From the NCBI GenBank assembly GCA_903891375.1, contig CAITEL010000205.1, positions 1 through 7,551 of the forward strand: a DNA stretch of 7,551 nt, given 5' to 3'. Below are positions 1 through 7,174 of the stretch, piece after piece (position 1 is the first letter of the stretch; each line of letters starts with the position of its first letter). Source of the DNA: an uncultured Neisseriaceae bacterium. Its GTDB lineage: Bacteria > Pseudomonadota > Gammaproteobacteria > Burkholderiales > UBA11063. The notes beneath the pieces were generated by a model. It made no database searches. It was not told the origin of the DNA and worked only from the letters and a program-made list of their open reading frames with translations. A program made the translations under genes and the position numbers.

Positions 1-515
1 GCAACATTTAGAATTTGTTCTTTATCTCTAATTGCTGCTGCAATAATTTTTAGTTTATAATCATACGCATTTATTATATCTAACATATCATTTAATACAG
101 CAAAGCTATTACCTTTAATTCTACCTAAATATGGTGCCGCATATGTACTACCCGCCATTGCACTGAGTATTACTTGACTAGTCTCAAAAATTGCAGTCGC
201 CATAGTTTTGATCCCATTACTTGCCAATTCTTTAATAGCCACTAATCCTTCATTATTCACTGGAATTTTAACTATAATTCTGGGGTCAATATCCGATAGT
301 AATTCCGCTTGTTTAATCATGTTTATATGATCATGTGTAGTAACTTGTACTGCAACCATCCCAGATTGAATATCTAGCAATTGATGTATCGTATCCTTTG
401 CTGATTTAGTGCTCTGTGCAAGTATGGATGGATTGGTTGTTATACCAGCTATCTTAATTTGCTTAACTGATTTAGTAATAAGTTCAAAATTAATTGTATC
501 AAGCCATAGTTCCAT
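1..515 (-). CDS. fsa: Fructose-6-phosphate aldolase / short transaldolase family protein, N-terminal 171 residues (cut by window edge)
   Basis: This is a class I (Schiff-base) aldolase of the small transaldolase family, and the reading frame is open to the left edge. It starts MELWLDT and carries GITTNPSI (residues 24-31), matching the FsaA/TalC N-terminus. By alignment from memory with E. coli FsaA, the Schiff-base lysine is K83 in IIVKIPV. Q57 corresponds to Q59, T107 to T109, Y129 (AAPY) to Y131 and R132 to R134. True small transaldolases usually have Glu and Phe at the Gln and Tyr positions, so the sequence favours aldolase activity (fructose 6-phosphate to dihydroxyacetone plus glyceraldehyde 3-phosphate, or similar C-C bond chemistry) over transaldolase. 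The residue aligning with FsaA S166 appears to be A161. About 45-50 C-terminal residues are missing, judged from a usual length near 220. The ATG at 515 has AAGGA 8 nt upstream. The gene lies 29 bp after luxR, probably on the same transcript. The fold is well supported; the substrate is inferred. Confidence 0.85.
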   Translation of the reverse strand, partial: MELWLDTINFELITKSVKQIKIAGITTNPSILAQSTKSAKDTIHQLLDIQSGMVAVQVTTHDHINMIKQAELLSDIDPRIIVKIPVNNEGLVAIKELASNGIKTMATAIFETSQVILSAMAGSTYAAPYLGRIKGNSFAVLNDMLDIINAYDYKLKIIAAAIRDKEQILNV

Positions 516-544
516 AAATTAAATCCTTGAAATAATAGGTGATG

Positions 545-1378
545 TTATATTCTAATGTTATTAATACCTAAGCTATGAGTTAATGCACCAAGCTCAAACA
601 TAGTTCTACAACTTAACTTATTTTTTATATTTTCAATATGTTTTTCTACAATCTTTTCCGATATAAATAATAAGTTCGCAATTGAAATTTGCCTGTGACC
701 ATTATATAAATAAGTCAGCACTTCTAACTCTTTTCCAGTTAAATAATTATTATCAAACTCATCTCCTAAATAAAAACGTTTAATTTCACCATGTTCAAAT
801 ATATCAGAATTATTAAGAATAGATAACTCACTAATTTCATGTTCTATATTAGATTTTATGGGTAAAATAAATCTAGTCAGTTCTGCTTCGCAAATAAGAG
901 GATAAGTTTTTTGTTGAAACAAAGCAATAAATTTATAAAGTTGATTTAGTTTTGAACTCAAGGTTGATTCAAGTATAGGAGTATTGCAACTAGTTCCAAA
1001 ATGATAAAAATCGCAATACGCTTTATGCGATTGAGTTATAGTTAATCCGTGATCTATATCATAAAGAGCAGCCTCAGAATAAACTGGGGCACGCTTCAAC
1101 CATGACCAAAAAACCACCCCATTTTTAAATTTAGAAGGGTCTTTTTCAAAAATAGCAACATCATAAAGTTTCTGACGATAATAATGTTCAATCCATTCAC
1201 CAGAACTAGTCAATCTTAAATGAGAACCATCATTATAAGTTCTATCAAATGTAAAATAATTAAGACCAATACCCTTTAATGGTTTAATCAACTCTTGTAT
1301 AACACCAACAGATGTAAATGTCACATGATTTTTATAGAAAGTTTCAGTAGGTATAAAAACTTTGAGTTCAAGTTCCAT
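545..1378 (-). CDS. LuxR-family transcriptional regulator (solo), 277 aa
   Basis: The C-terminal LuxR-type helix-turn-helix spans about residues 213-272: it opens with LTGKELEVL, and the recognition helix region is ISEKIVEKHIENIKNKL. The roughly 200-residue N-terminal part resembles the sensor region of autoinducer-type LuxR proteins. EWIEHYY (61-67) keeps the W-x3-Y spacing of the acyl-homoserine-lactone pocket, followed by EKDP (78-81) and FWSW (90-93), but the Y-to-DP distance is longer than in TraR/LuxR, so AHL binding cannot be assumed. No luxI-like synthase is in view. The frame extends upstream to a TTG at 1399, but the ATG at 1378 is chosen because GAGGGA lies 7 nt before it. The gene begins 24 bp after msrBA and precedes the aldolase gene by 29 bp, so it is probably co-transcribed with them. 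Its ligand and targets are unknown. Confidence 0.85.
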   Translation of the reverse strand: MELELKVFIPTETFYKNHVTFTSVGVIQELIKPLKGIGLNYFTFDRTYNDGSHLRLTSSGEWIEHYYRQKLYDVAIFEKDPSKFKNGVVFWSWLKRAPVYSEAALYDIDHGLTITQSHKAYCDFYHFGTSCNTPILESTLSSKLNQLYKFIALFQQKTYPLICEAELTRFILPIKSNIEHEISELSILNNSDIFEHGEIKRFYLGDEFDNNYLTGKELEVLTYLYNGHRQISIANLLFISEKIVEKHIENIKNKLSCRTMFELGALTHSLGINNIRI

Positions 1379-1385
1379 AAATAAA

Positions 1386-1391
1386 TCCCTC
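1386..1391 (-). promoter_or_regulatory. Ribosome binding site that fixes the luxR start
   Basis: GAGGGA lies 7 nt before the ATG at 1378. It would lie inside the coding region if the upstream in-frame TTG at 1399 were used, so it supports the shorter 277-residue protein. Confidence 0.7.
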
Positions 1392-1402
1392 GCAAACAAA
1401 CA

Positions 1403-2248
1403 TCACGTATTTTTAATATTACAATGGGGTTCAATTCCATTTTTATTAAAATAATCACGGTGGTACCCTTCAGCCACCCAAAATGTTGACACATCCAGTA
1501 TTTTGGTTTTAACTTGAGTGGGATTTAGTAATAATTTTAAAGATTTAATAACAGTATCTTTTTGTTGTTGATTATAACATAATACTGCGCTACAGTATTG
1601 GCTCCCAATGTCCATTCCTTGACCATTGGCTTGATTTGGATTGTGTATTTCAAAAAATTTATTTAATAATTGTTCCAGTTGCAGAATATTATGATCAAAA
1701 ATTACTCTAACAACTTCTAAATGCCCAGTTGTGCCAGCACAAACATCTTCATATGTTGGATGTTCCAACTTACCACCACAATATCCAACTTGGGTTAATA
1801 GTATCCCATTTAATTTTTTTAGATGGTATTCAATGCCCCAAAAACATCCACCAGCAAGAATAATCTCCTCAGTATCAATAATTTTTGTATCATACACAAA
1901 ATCTAATGAAGCCGAATTAACACAATAACGTGTATTTAGCGTAGTGTAATGTTCACCATGAAACACATGTCCAAGATGAGCTTTGCATCTAGAACAGGTT
2001 ATTTCTATGCGTTGCCCATCTGGATCAGGTTTTTGTGTAACCGAATTTTTGATTGCATCGTCAAAGCTTGGCCATCCACAACTTGATTGAAATTTGTTGG
2101 TGGCACGAAATAATGCAATTCCACATTTACGACAAAGATATGTACCATCCACATCAGTATTAGTAAATTCGCCAACAAAACTGGATTCTGTCGCTTGATG
2201 GTTTATCACATCGTTTTGTAACAGTGTTAAACTCGCATTTTTATCCAT
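1403..2248 (-). CDS. msrBA: Bifunctional methionine sulfoxide reductase, MsrB-MsrA fusion (281 aa)
   Basis: The enzyme repairs both stereoisomers of methionine sulfoxide in proteins: the MsrB domain reduces R-MetO and the MsrA domain reduces S-MetO. The MsrB domain comes first (about 25-120). It has zinc cysteines C39/C42 (CRKC) and C85/C88 (CSRC), CGWPSF with C57 as a likely resolving cysteine, HLGHVFHG, and catalytic C109 in RYCVNSASLDF. The MsrA domain follows (about 127-281) with catalytic C135 in GCFWG, GYCGG, E178 in GHLEVV, D213 and Y218 in DIGSQY, and a C-terminal recycling cysteine candidate C276. Two oddities are QYCS (C219), where MsrA proteins usually have Arg, and HNPN where HDPT is usual. 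No signal peptide is seen, so it is probably cytoplasmic and reduced by thioredoxin; trxB lies about 2.2 kb upstream. It starts 8 bp after the protease stop with only a weak ribosome site, which suggests translational coupling. The B-then-A order differs from the A-B order of the Neisseria and Haemophilus fusions. Confidence 0.95.
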   Translation of the reverse strand: MDKNASLTLLQNDVINHQATESSFVGEFTNTDVDGTYLCRKCGIALFRATNKFQSSCGWPSFDDAIKNSVTQKPDPDGQRIEITCSRCKAHLGHVFHGEHYTTLNTRYCVNSASLDFVYDTKIIDTEEIILAGGCFWGIEYHLKKLNGILLTQVGYCGGKLEHPTYEDVCAGTTGHLEVVRVIFDHNILQLEQLLNKFFEIHNPNQANGQGMDIGSQYCSAVLCYNQQQKDTVIKSLKLLLNPTQVKTKILDVSTFWVAEGYHRDYFNKNGIEPHCNIKNT

Positions 2249-2256
2249 AAAAACTT

Positions 2257-3732
2257 TTACTTAGCTACTGGTAATTTAGTGGCAACTGGTAACGGCTTAC
2301 CATTAAGTACATTTAATGCCCATTGTAACTGAAAATCAGTTTTTAAATCGATACTTGCCACATTTTGATTAACCACTTTTGGCACATTATTTAATTGCTC
2401 TTTATAGCGTTTATCTAACTCTGCTTTTGTTTTTATTTGTTGTGGTGGGGTGATTACAGGTGTATTGTCACTTTCTTTTGTCAATGTTGCAACTTTAGTT
2501 GGATTAGCTAAATGATTGTTGTATGAAGCTTCTGACATATCCCAACTATTTAATAGATCATTATATTCGCTTTGCACAATAATGTCTGGTTTGATGCCAC
2601 GAGCCTGAATCGAACGACCATTTGGAGTATAATACAACGCAGTAGTTAATTTAACGGCGGTATCCTCAGTCAATGGGATTACTGTTTGTACGGATCCCTT
2701 ACCAAAGGTGGCCGTACCCATCACCTTAGCACGTTTATAATCCTGCAAACAACCAGCTACAATTTCTGATGCTGATGCCGTGCCTTGATTAACCAGCAAC
2801 ACCATTGGTAGCGTTTTAAATATTGCTGGAACACCAGATAATGAATCAGAACTATCTAGTGCATAACCTTTAGTATTATTAAAATATTTTTGGTTAGAGT
2901 TTGGTGCTCGCCCATCTGTATATACTATTAAACTATTATTTGGTAAGAATGCACCAGCAACACCGACAGCTCCTTGTAGAATACCACCTGGATCATCGCG
3001 TAAATCCAAAATCAAACCTTTTAAATGTTGGTTTTTTTTGTACATAATATTTAAAATATTTACTAAGTTCGAAACCGTGTCTTGTTGAAAATCTGTAACT
3101 CTAATATACCCGATATCATTGCTTAACATAGCATATTTAACACTATGCACCTGGATTACTGCACGTTTTAACGTAATTGTTAATGGTTTTAATTCGGTTT
3201 TACGCATAATAGTCAACGTAACACTGGTGCCAGATTTTCCCCGCATTTTTTTAATCGCTTCATCTAATGTCATATCAGCTACTGGCTGCCCATTAATTTT
3301 AACAATAAGATCTCCACTTTTAATACCAGCATAGTATGCTGGAGTACCATCAATAGGAGCAACCACCTTAACTCCACCACCATCTTTATCACGACTAACT
3401 TCAATGCCAAGCCCTGCAAAAGAACCAGTTGTCATTTCTGATAATTGTTTAAAATCTGACTTATCTAAATAAGCAGAATGTGGATCTAGATTAGTTAACA
3501 TGCCATTAATTGCACCCTTAATTAATTTAGGGTCAGAAACACTCTCAACATAATAACTCTTAGTAATTGCATAGACTTTAGCAAAGTTATTGATTTCATC
3601 AACTGGTATTGACACTGAACTTGGATTAACTGAGTCAGTATTAACTCCACCAGCAAAAGAATAAACGCTTAGCGTTGCTAAAGAACCACAAATGGTTCCA
3701 ATTATAAATTTACTTATTTTTTTTATTTGCAT
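2257..3732 (-). CDS. ctpA: Carboxy-terminal processing protease, S41 family (CtpA/Prc-like), 491 aa
   Basis: This envelope serine protease trims or degrades proteins from their C-terminus. It has an N-terminal signal or anchor segment (about 8-27, FIIGTICGSLATLSVYSFA, with SFA as a possible signal peptidase site). A tail-protease N-domain follows, including NLDPHSAYL (81-89). The PDZ domain spans about 100-180 (GSFAGLGIEV, GIKSGDLIVKINGQPV). The S41 catalytic core has LRDDPGG (244-250), nucleophile S320 in GTASASEI and general base K345 in FGKGSVQ. The 25-residue Ser-Lys spacing matches E. coli Prc. The length is close to CtpA/CtpB enzymes and shorter than E. coli Prc. The tail beyond about 385 is hydrophilic and low-complexity, ending in an imperfect repeat (LPVATKLPVAK). 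It starts 14 bp after ispF with a modest GAGTG ribosome site. The substrate cannot be read from the sequence; cell-wall hydrolases or their regulators are typical targets. Confidence 0.95.
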   Translation of the reverse strand: MQIKKISKFIIGTICGSLATLSVYSFAGGVNTDSVNPSSVSIPVDEINNFAKVYAITKSYYVESVSDPKLIKGAINGMLTNLDPHSAYLDKSDFKQLSEMTTGSFAGLGIEVSRDKDGGGVKVVAPIDGTPAYYAGIKSGDLIVKINGQPVADMTLDEAIKKMRGKSGTSVTLTIMRKTELKPLTITLKRAVIQVHSVKYAMLSNDIGYIRVTDFQQDTVSNLVNILNIMYKKNQHLKGLILDLRDDPGGILQGAVGVAGAFLPNNSLIVYTDGRAPNSNQKYFNNTKGYALDSSDSLSGVPAIFKTLPMVLLVNQGTASASEIVAGCLQDYKRAKVMGTATFGKGSVQTVIPLTEDTAVKLTTALYYTPNGRSIQARGIKPDIIVQSEYNDLLNSWDMSEASYNNHLANPTKVATLTKESDNTPVITPPQQIKTKAELDKRYKEQLNNVPKVVNQNVASIDLKTDFQLQWALNVLNGKPLPVATKLPVAK

Positions 3733-3746
3733 ATATTTATCACTCT

Positions 3747-4223
3747 TTATTTCATTAATAAAACAACTGCCTCAGCAATAGCAGCTTCACCTCGTCCCAC
3801 GATCCCGATTCTTTCACTTGTTTTTGCCTTGATATTTACTTGATCTAATTGAATTTCTAAATCATCAGCTATGTTTTTACGCATGAGATCTATGTAACCT
3901 CTAAGTTTTGGTTCTTCGATAATTATTGTGGCATCAATATTATTAACCATAAAACCTAATTCAAGTTTTAATTTCTCACAAATCTCACGCAATAAAATTC
4001 TGCTATCAATATCTTTATACTTAACCTCAGTATCTGGAAACATCGCTCCAATATCACCTAAACCCGCAGCTCCAATTAAAGCATCAGTTATTGCGTGCAA
4101 AAGCACATCAGCATCCGAATGCCCAAGCAGACCTTTGGCATATGGAATAGTCACACCACCTAGAATCAAAGGACGCCCTTCAACTAAACGATGTAAGTCA
4201 AATCCCTGACCTATTTTTAACAT
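3747..4223 (-). CDS. ispF: 2-C-methyl-D-erythritol 2,4-cyclodiphosphate synthase
   Basis: IspF is the fifth enzyme of the MEP isoprenoid pathway. It converts 4-diphosphocytidyl-methylerythritol 2-phosphate to the cyclic diphosphate with release of CMP, as a cytoplasmic homotrimer. The 158-residue length matches the E. coli enzyme (159). Metal ligands are D9 and H11 (GFDLH) and H43 ([13 protein letters not shown]). Also visible are LLGHSDAD (32-39), [10 protein letters not shown], the IKAKTSE stretch and the [12 protein letters not shown]-terminus. No ispD is adjacent, unlike in many gammaproteobacteria where ispD and ispF are paired or fused. It is the first gene of the ispF-ctp-msrBA-luxR-fsa block. 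The ATG is canonical for the family, but the upstream Shine-Dalgarno is weak (AAAG only). Confidence 0.97.
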   Translation of the reverse strand: MLKIGQGFDLHRLVEGRPLILGGVTIPYAKGLLGHSDADVLLHAITDALIGAAGLGDIGAMFPDTEVKYKDIDSRILLREICEKLKLELGFMVNNIDATIIIEEPKLRGYIDLMRKNIADDLEIQLDQVNIKAKTSERIGIVGRGEAAIAEAVVLLMK

Positions 4224-4235
4224 ATTTATTTAAAC

Positions 4236-4270
4236 TTTATAATATATTTTAAGTAACGAACCAGTAAGTA
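4236..4270 (-). promoter_or_regulatory. Possible promoter region for the ispF block
   Basis: Reading toward ispF, overlapping -10-like hexamers (TATATT, TATTAT, TATAAA) occur at 4236-4246, within 25 bp of the ATG. No good -35 is found at 16-18 bp. The call rests mainly on position, since ispF follows the only sizeable gap in the window, and the AT-richness could produce such hexamers by chance. Confidence 0.25.
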
Positions 4271-4306
4271 TAAGTACCTAGACACATGTTATCAGGTATT
4301 TTATTT

Positions 4307-4324
4307 AAGGATATTTATGTCCTT
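4307..4324. repeat. Small inverted repeat AAGGA/TCCTT
   Basis: AAGGA (4307-4311) pairs with TCCTT (4320-4324) across an 8-nt AT-rich loop. With a one-base bulge the pairing extends through TTT/AAA. It is a weak stem inside the MITE-like element. On the minus strand it is followed by AT-rich sequence but no clean T run, so a terminator role is doubtful. Confidence 0.4.
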
Positions 4325-4342
4325 TAAATTTAATAAGGGCAA

Positions 4343-4373
4343 TGTCTGGATCCCAGCCTACGCTGGGATGACA
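4343..4373. repeat. REP-like hairpin, TGGATCCCAGC...GCTGGGATGACA
   Basis: ATCCCAGC (4350-4357) and GCTGGGAT (4362-4369) form a perfect 8-bp stem with loop CTAC. Beyond a 3-nt left bulge (TGG), TGTC (4343-4346) pairs with GACA (4370-4373). Its G+C-rich stem stands out from the AT-rich surroundings. The general form, CTGGATCCC...GGGATGACA, resembles dispersed intergenic palindromes known from many proteobacterial genomes. No T tract follows on either strand, so it is not a standard intrinsic terminator. Confidence 0.75.
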
Positions 4374-4393
4374 ATATACATGCTAGGATGACA
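4362..4393. repeat. Partial tandem duplication, 20-bp period
   Basis: GCTGGGATGACA (4362-4373) recurs as GCTAGGATGACA (4382-4393), 11 of 12 identical, with an offset of 20 bp. The second copy lacks its left-hand partner. It looks like a duplicated right arm of the neighbouring hairpin, and would compete for pairing with the left arm. Confidence 0.6.
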
Positions 4394-4421
4394 AATGTCC
4401 GAAAATTTGTGTTTTGGTACT

Positions 4422-4449
4422 TACTTAGCTCACTCAACCATGCTAAGTA
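4422..4449. repeat. Inverted repeat just downstream of trxB
   Basis: TACTTAGC (4422-4429) and GCTAAGTA (4442-4449) form a perfect 8-bp stem with a 12-nt loop, beginning 4 bp past the trxB stop. The position suits transcript-end processing or pausing, but no T run follows on the minus strand. It straddles the right edge of the MITE-like element. Confidence 0.5.
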
Positions 4450-4452
4450 TAA

Positions 4453-5397
<945 letters not shown>

Positions 5398-5673
5398 TTA
5401 TTCGTCCTTTTCCGGTAATGTAACATTGATTTCAAGCAATTCCATATTATCTCTTTTTTCTATATGTACTTTTAAATCTTCTTTATTTATATGAATATAT
5501 TTAGCCACAACTTCTACCAACTCCTGTTGTAATTGCGGTAACCAACTTGGTGTTTCCCCCACTTCACCTGAGAGTGAGGTTCCACGTTCATGCGCCAATA
5601 TGATTTGCAAACGTTCTTTTGCCATATTTGCTGATGTTTTTTTACGCCCAAAGAAAATATCTAAAAAAGACAT
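5398..5673 (-). CDS. minE: Cell division topological specificity factor MinE, 91 aa
   Basis: MinE stimulates the MinD ATPase and drives pole-to-pole oscillation, keeping the MinC-MinD division block away from mid-cell. The N-terminus MSFLDIFFGRKK (1-12) is the membrane-targeting amphipathic segment. ANMAKERLQIILAHER (15-30) is the MinD-contact region. The C-terminal dimerisation domain (about 44-88) has WLPQLQQELVEVVAKYI and ends with LEINVTLPE. Compared from memory with E. coli MinE, the stretch between the contact helix and LPQL (31-44) is about six residues longer. The start lies 2 bp after the minD stop. Confidence 0.97.
   Translation of the reverse strand: MSFLDIFFGRKKTSANMAKERLQIILAHERGTSLSGEVGETPSWLPQLQQELVEVVAKYIHINKEDLKVHIEKRDNMELLEINVTLPEKDE
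5405..5411 (-). promoter_or_regulatory. trxB ribosome binding site inside minE
   Basis: AAAAGGA within the last codons of minE lies 7 nt before the trxB ATG. Together with the directly abutting minE stop codon (TAA) and trxB ATG, it supports coupled translation of trxB with minE. Confidence 0.7.
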
Positions 5674-5675
5674 AG

Positions 5676-6491
5676 TTAATTACCCCCTCTAAATATTCTG
5701 TGGAATAACCCCTTTTTAGGTGGATTAGTAAATCTGAATTCTTTTTCTTCACCTAGAAATCTAGCCACAACATCCCAATAAGCTTCTGATACCGTCGTGC
5801 CTTTTAGGTTAATTGCAGGAACACCTGTGTTAGAGGCTTGAAGAACATCTGTTGATTCAGGAATAACCCCAATTAATGGTACACGTAAAATATCTTCAAT
5901 ATCCTTCACGGATAGCATTTCTCCATTTTCCACCCGTACTGGATTATAACGTGTAACTAATAAATGCGCCTTGATTTTAGTTTTACCATCAACAGCTCTT
6001 TTTGATTTAGAATCTAAAATACCTAAGATTCTATCTGAATCACGCACCGATGAGATTTCTGGGTTTGTAACCATAATTGCTTCATCCGCATAGTATAACG
6101 CCAAAAATGCACCTCGTTCGATCCCTGCTGGAGAATCACAAACTATATAATCAAAATCTTTAGATAACTCTTCAATAATTAAACCAACACCTTCTTCAGT
6201 TAAAGCCTCTTTATCTTTTGTTTGTGAGGCTGCCAAAATAAATAAATTATCGCAGTTTTTATCTTTAATCAACGCCTGATGTAAAATAGCTTCACCCTGT
6301 ATCACATTTACAAAATCATATACAACACGTCTTTCACATCCCATAATTAAATCTAAGTTACGTAATCCAATGTCAAAATCAATCACAACAGTTTTAAAGC
6401 CTTTTAAAGCCAACCCTGTTGCAATACTCGCTGATGTGGTTGTTTTTCCAACCCCACCTTTACCTGAGGTTATAACAATTACCTTAGCCAT
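5676..6491 (-). CDS. minD: Septum site-determining protein MinD (ATPase), 271 aa
   Basis: MinD is a membrane-cycling P-loop ATPase that recruits MinC and is released by MinE. The deviant Walker A motif GKGGVGKTT spans 10-18, with signature lysine K11 and K16. Switch I DFD has D38 and D40. IGLRNLDLIMGCERRVVYDF is almost as in E. coli. The switch II/Walker B region CDSPAGIERGA has D119. The C-terminal tail (about 258-271, KKGLFHRIFRGGN) is the short basic amphipathic helix that binds the membrane. The length is standard (E. coli 270). AAGGAG lies 8 nt before the ATG. It starts 20 bp after minC and ends 2 bp before minE. Confidence 0.98.
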   Translation of the reverse strand: MAKVIVITSGKGGVGKTTTSASIATGLALKGFKTVVIDFDIGLRNLDLIMGCERRVVYDFVNVIQGEAILHQALIKDKNCDNLFILAASQTKDKEALTEEGVGLIIEELSKDFDYIVCDSPAGIERGAFLALYYADEAIMVTNPEISSVRDSDRILGILDSKSKRAVDGKTKIKAHLLVTRYNPVRVENGEMLSVKDIEDILRVPLIGVIPESTDVLQASNTGVPAINLKGTTVSEAYWDVVARFLGEEKEFRFTNPPKKGLFHRIFRGGN

Positions 6492-6511
6492 ATTAACAAC
6501 TCCTTTACTTT

Positions 6512-7174
6512 TTACTCAATGGCAGCAATACTTAAACGCTGTTTTTCATCTAAGGATACCATTACTATTTTGTTTAATAAATTATCTGGTAGCTTAGTAT
6601 CTACCGCTCGATAAATTCCACCAATCGAAATTAACTCTGGGTTAAATTTTGTCGCAAATATTTTAGCAGTTTTGTCACCCGTACTACCAGCAACAGCTCT
6701 ACCTCTTAGTTCACCATAGACATGGATATTACCTGTAGCAATTAACTCCGAACCATTAGATACAAAACTAGTCACAATAATATCACCCTCGTGATTAATT
6801 CGCACACCACTTCTAACTGGACTATCTATCGTCAATGTTTTCGCATAGCTTACCTCTGTCCTTTTTTTTGAATTAGGTAACTCAATAACTGAGTAACCTA
6901 AAATGTTATCCACATTAATCGTTTTGTTTCGTAAAATAGAATGTAATGTAACACCAAGCTTTTGCACAATTTCATCAATGTTTGAAACAAATCTTGTCAC
7001 ATCATCCATCTGAATTTGATTGTCAAACGCCAATAGAATATTCTCATTATTTTTAATTTGTGCTTTAAAATTCATGAGCTTATCATTTACTTGCGACAAA
7101 TCTGATGTCGACTTTATATGTAAAGTATAGTACTCAAAGTTTGCGTGGGTAAATTTTATATTATTCATAATCAT
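6512..7174 (-). CDS. minC: Septum site-determining protein MinC (FtsZ inhibitor), 220 aa
   Basis: MinC blocks Z-ring assembly away from mid-cell by destabilising FtsZ polymers, and acts when bound to MinD. The N-terminal FtsZ-interacting domain spans about 1-100. After a linker, the C-terminal beta-helical domain spans about 115-220, with VRSGVRI (120-126), GDIIVTSFVSNGSELIATGN and HVYGELRGRAVAG (151-163), the conserved surface for MinD and FtsZ tail binding. The length is slightly under E. coli MinC (231). The start could be ATG 7174 or ATG 7168. An in-frame stop lies just upstream, so nothing longer is possible. The best purine-rich site, AGAGGA, is about 14 nt before the first ATG, unusually far, so initiation may be inefficient. 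It is the first gene of minCDE-trxB. Confidence 0.95.
   Translation of the reverse strand: MIMNNIKFTHANFEYYTLHIKSTSDLSQVNDKLMNFKAQIKNNENILLAFDNQIQMDDVTRFVSNIDEIVQKLGVTLHSILRNKTINVDNILGYSVIELPNSKKRTEVSYAKTLTIDSPVRSGVRINHEGDIIVTSFVSNGSELIATGNIHVYGELRGRAVAGSTGDKTAKIFATKFNPELISIGGIYRAVDTKLPDNLLNKIVMVSLDEKQRLSIAAIE

Larger units (their letters stand above)
4271..4423. mobile_element. MITE-like element with imperfect terminal inverted repeats
   Basis: The 5' end (4271-4290) reads TAAGTACCTAGACACATGTT. The reverse complement of the 3' end (4423 back to 4404) reads TAAGTACCAAAACACAAATT. These agree at 16 of 20 positions, including the outer 8. The outermost TA on each side could be a duplicated TA target, as in IS630/Tc1-type elements, leaving an element of about 149 bp (4273-4421). 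No open reading frame is present, so it would be non-autonomous. The interior carries three inverted repeats and a partial direct repeat. It occupies most of the gap between trxB and ispF. Only one copy is in view, so mobility is inferred. Confidence 0.5.

Noticed and set aside
1379..1399. Longer luxR start at a TTG codon (7 extra residues)
   Set aside because: The ATG at 1378 has GAGGGA at 7 nt; no comparable site supports the TTG.
1731..1928. Plus-strand ORF of 65 aa
   Set aside because: It lies wholly inside the well-supported msrBA gene on the other strand and resembles no protein I know.
3119..3334. Plus-strand ORF of 71 aa
   Set aside because: Antisense to the PDZ region of the S41 protease; an open frame by chance.
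3928..4209. Plus-strand ORF of 93 aa
   Set aside because: Antisense to ispF, whose catalytic motifs are intact; no independent evidence of coding.
4343..4373. Hairpin as a Rho-independent terminator of trxB
   Set aside because: No T tract follows the stem on either strand, and its sequence form fits a dispersed palindrome better.
6370..6597. Plus-strand ORF of 75 aa
   Set aside because: Antisense to the minD start and minC end; no recognisable domain.
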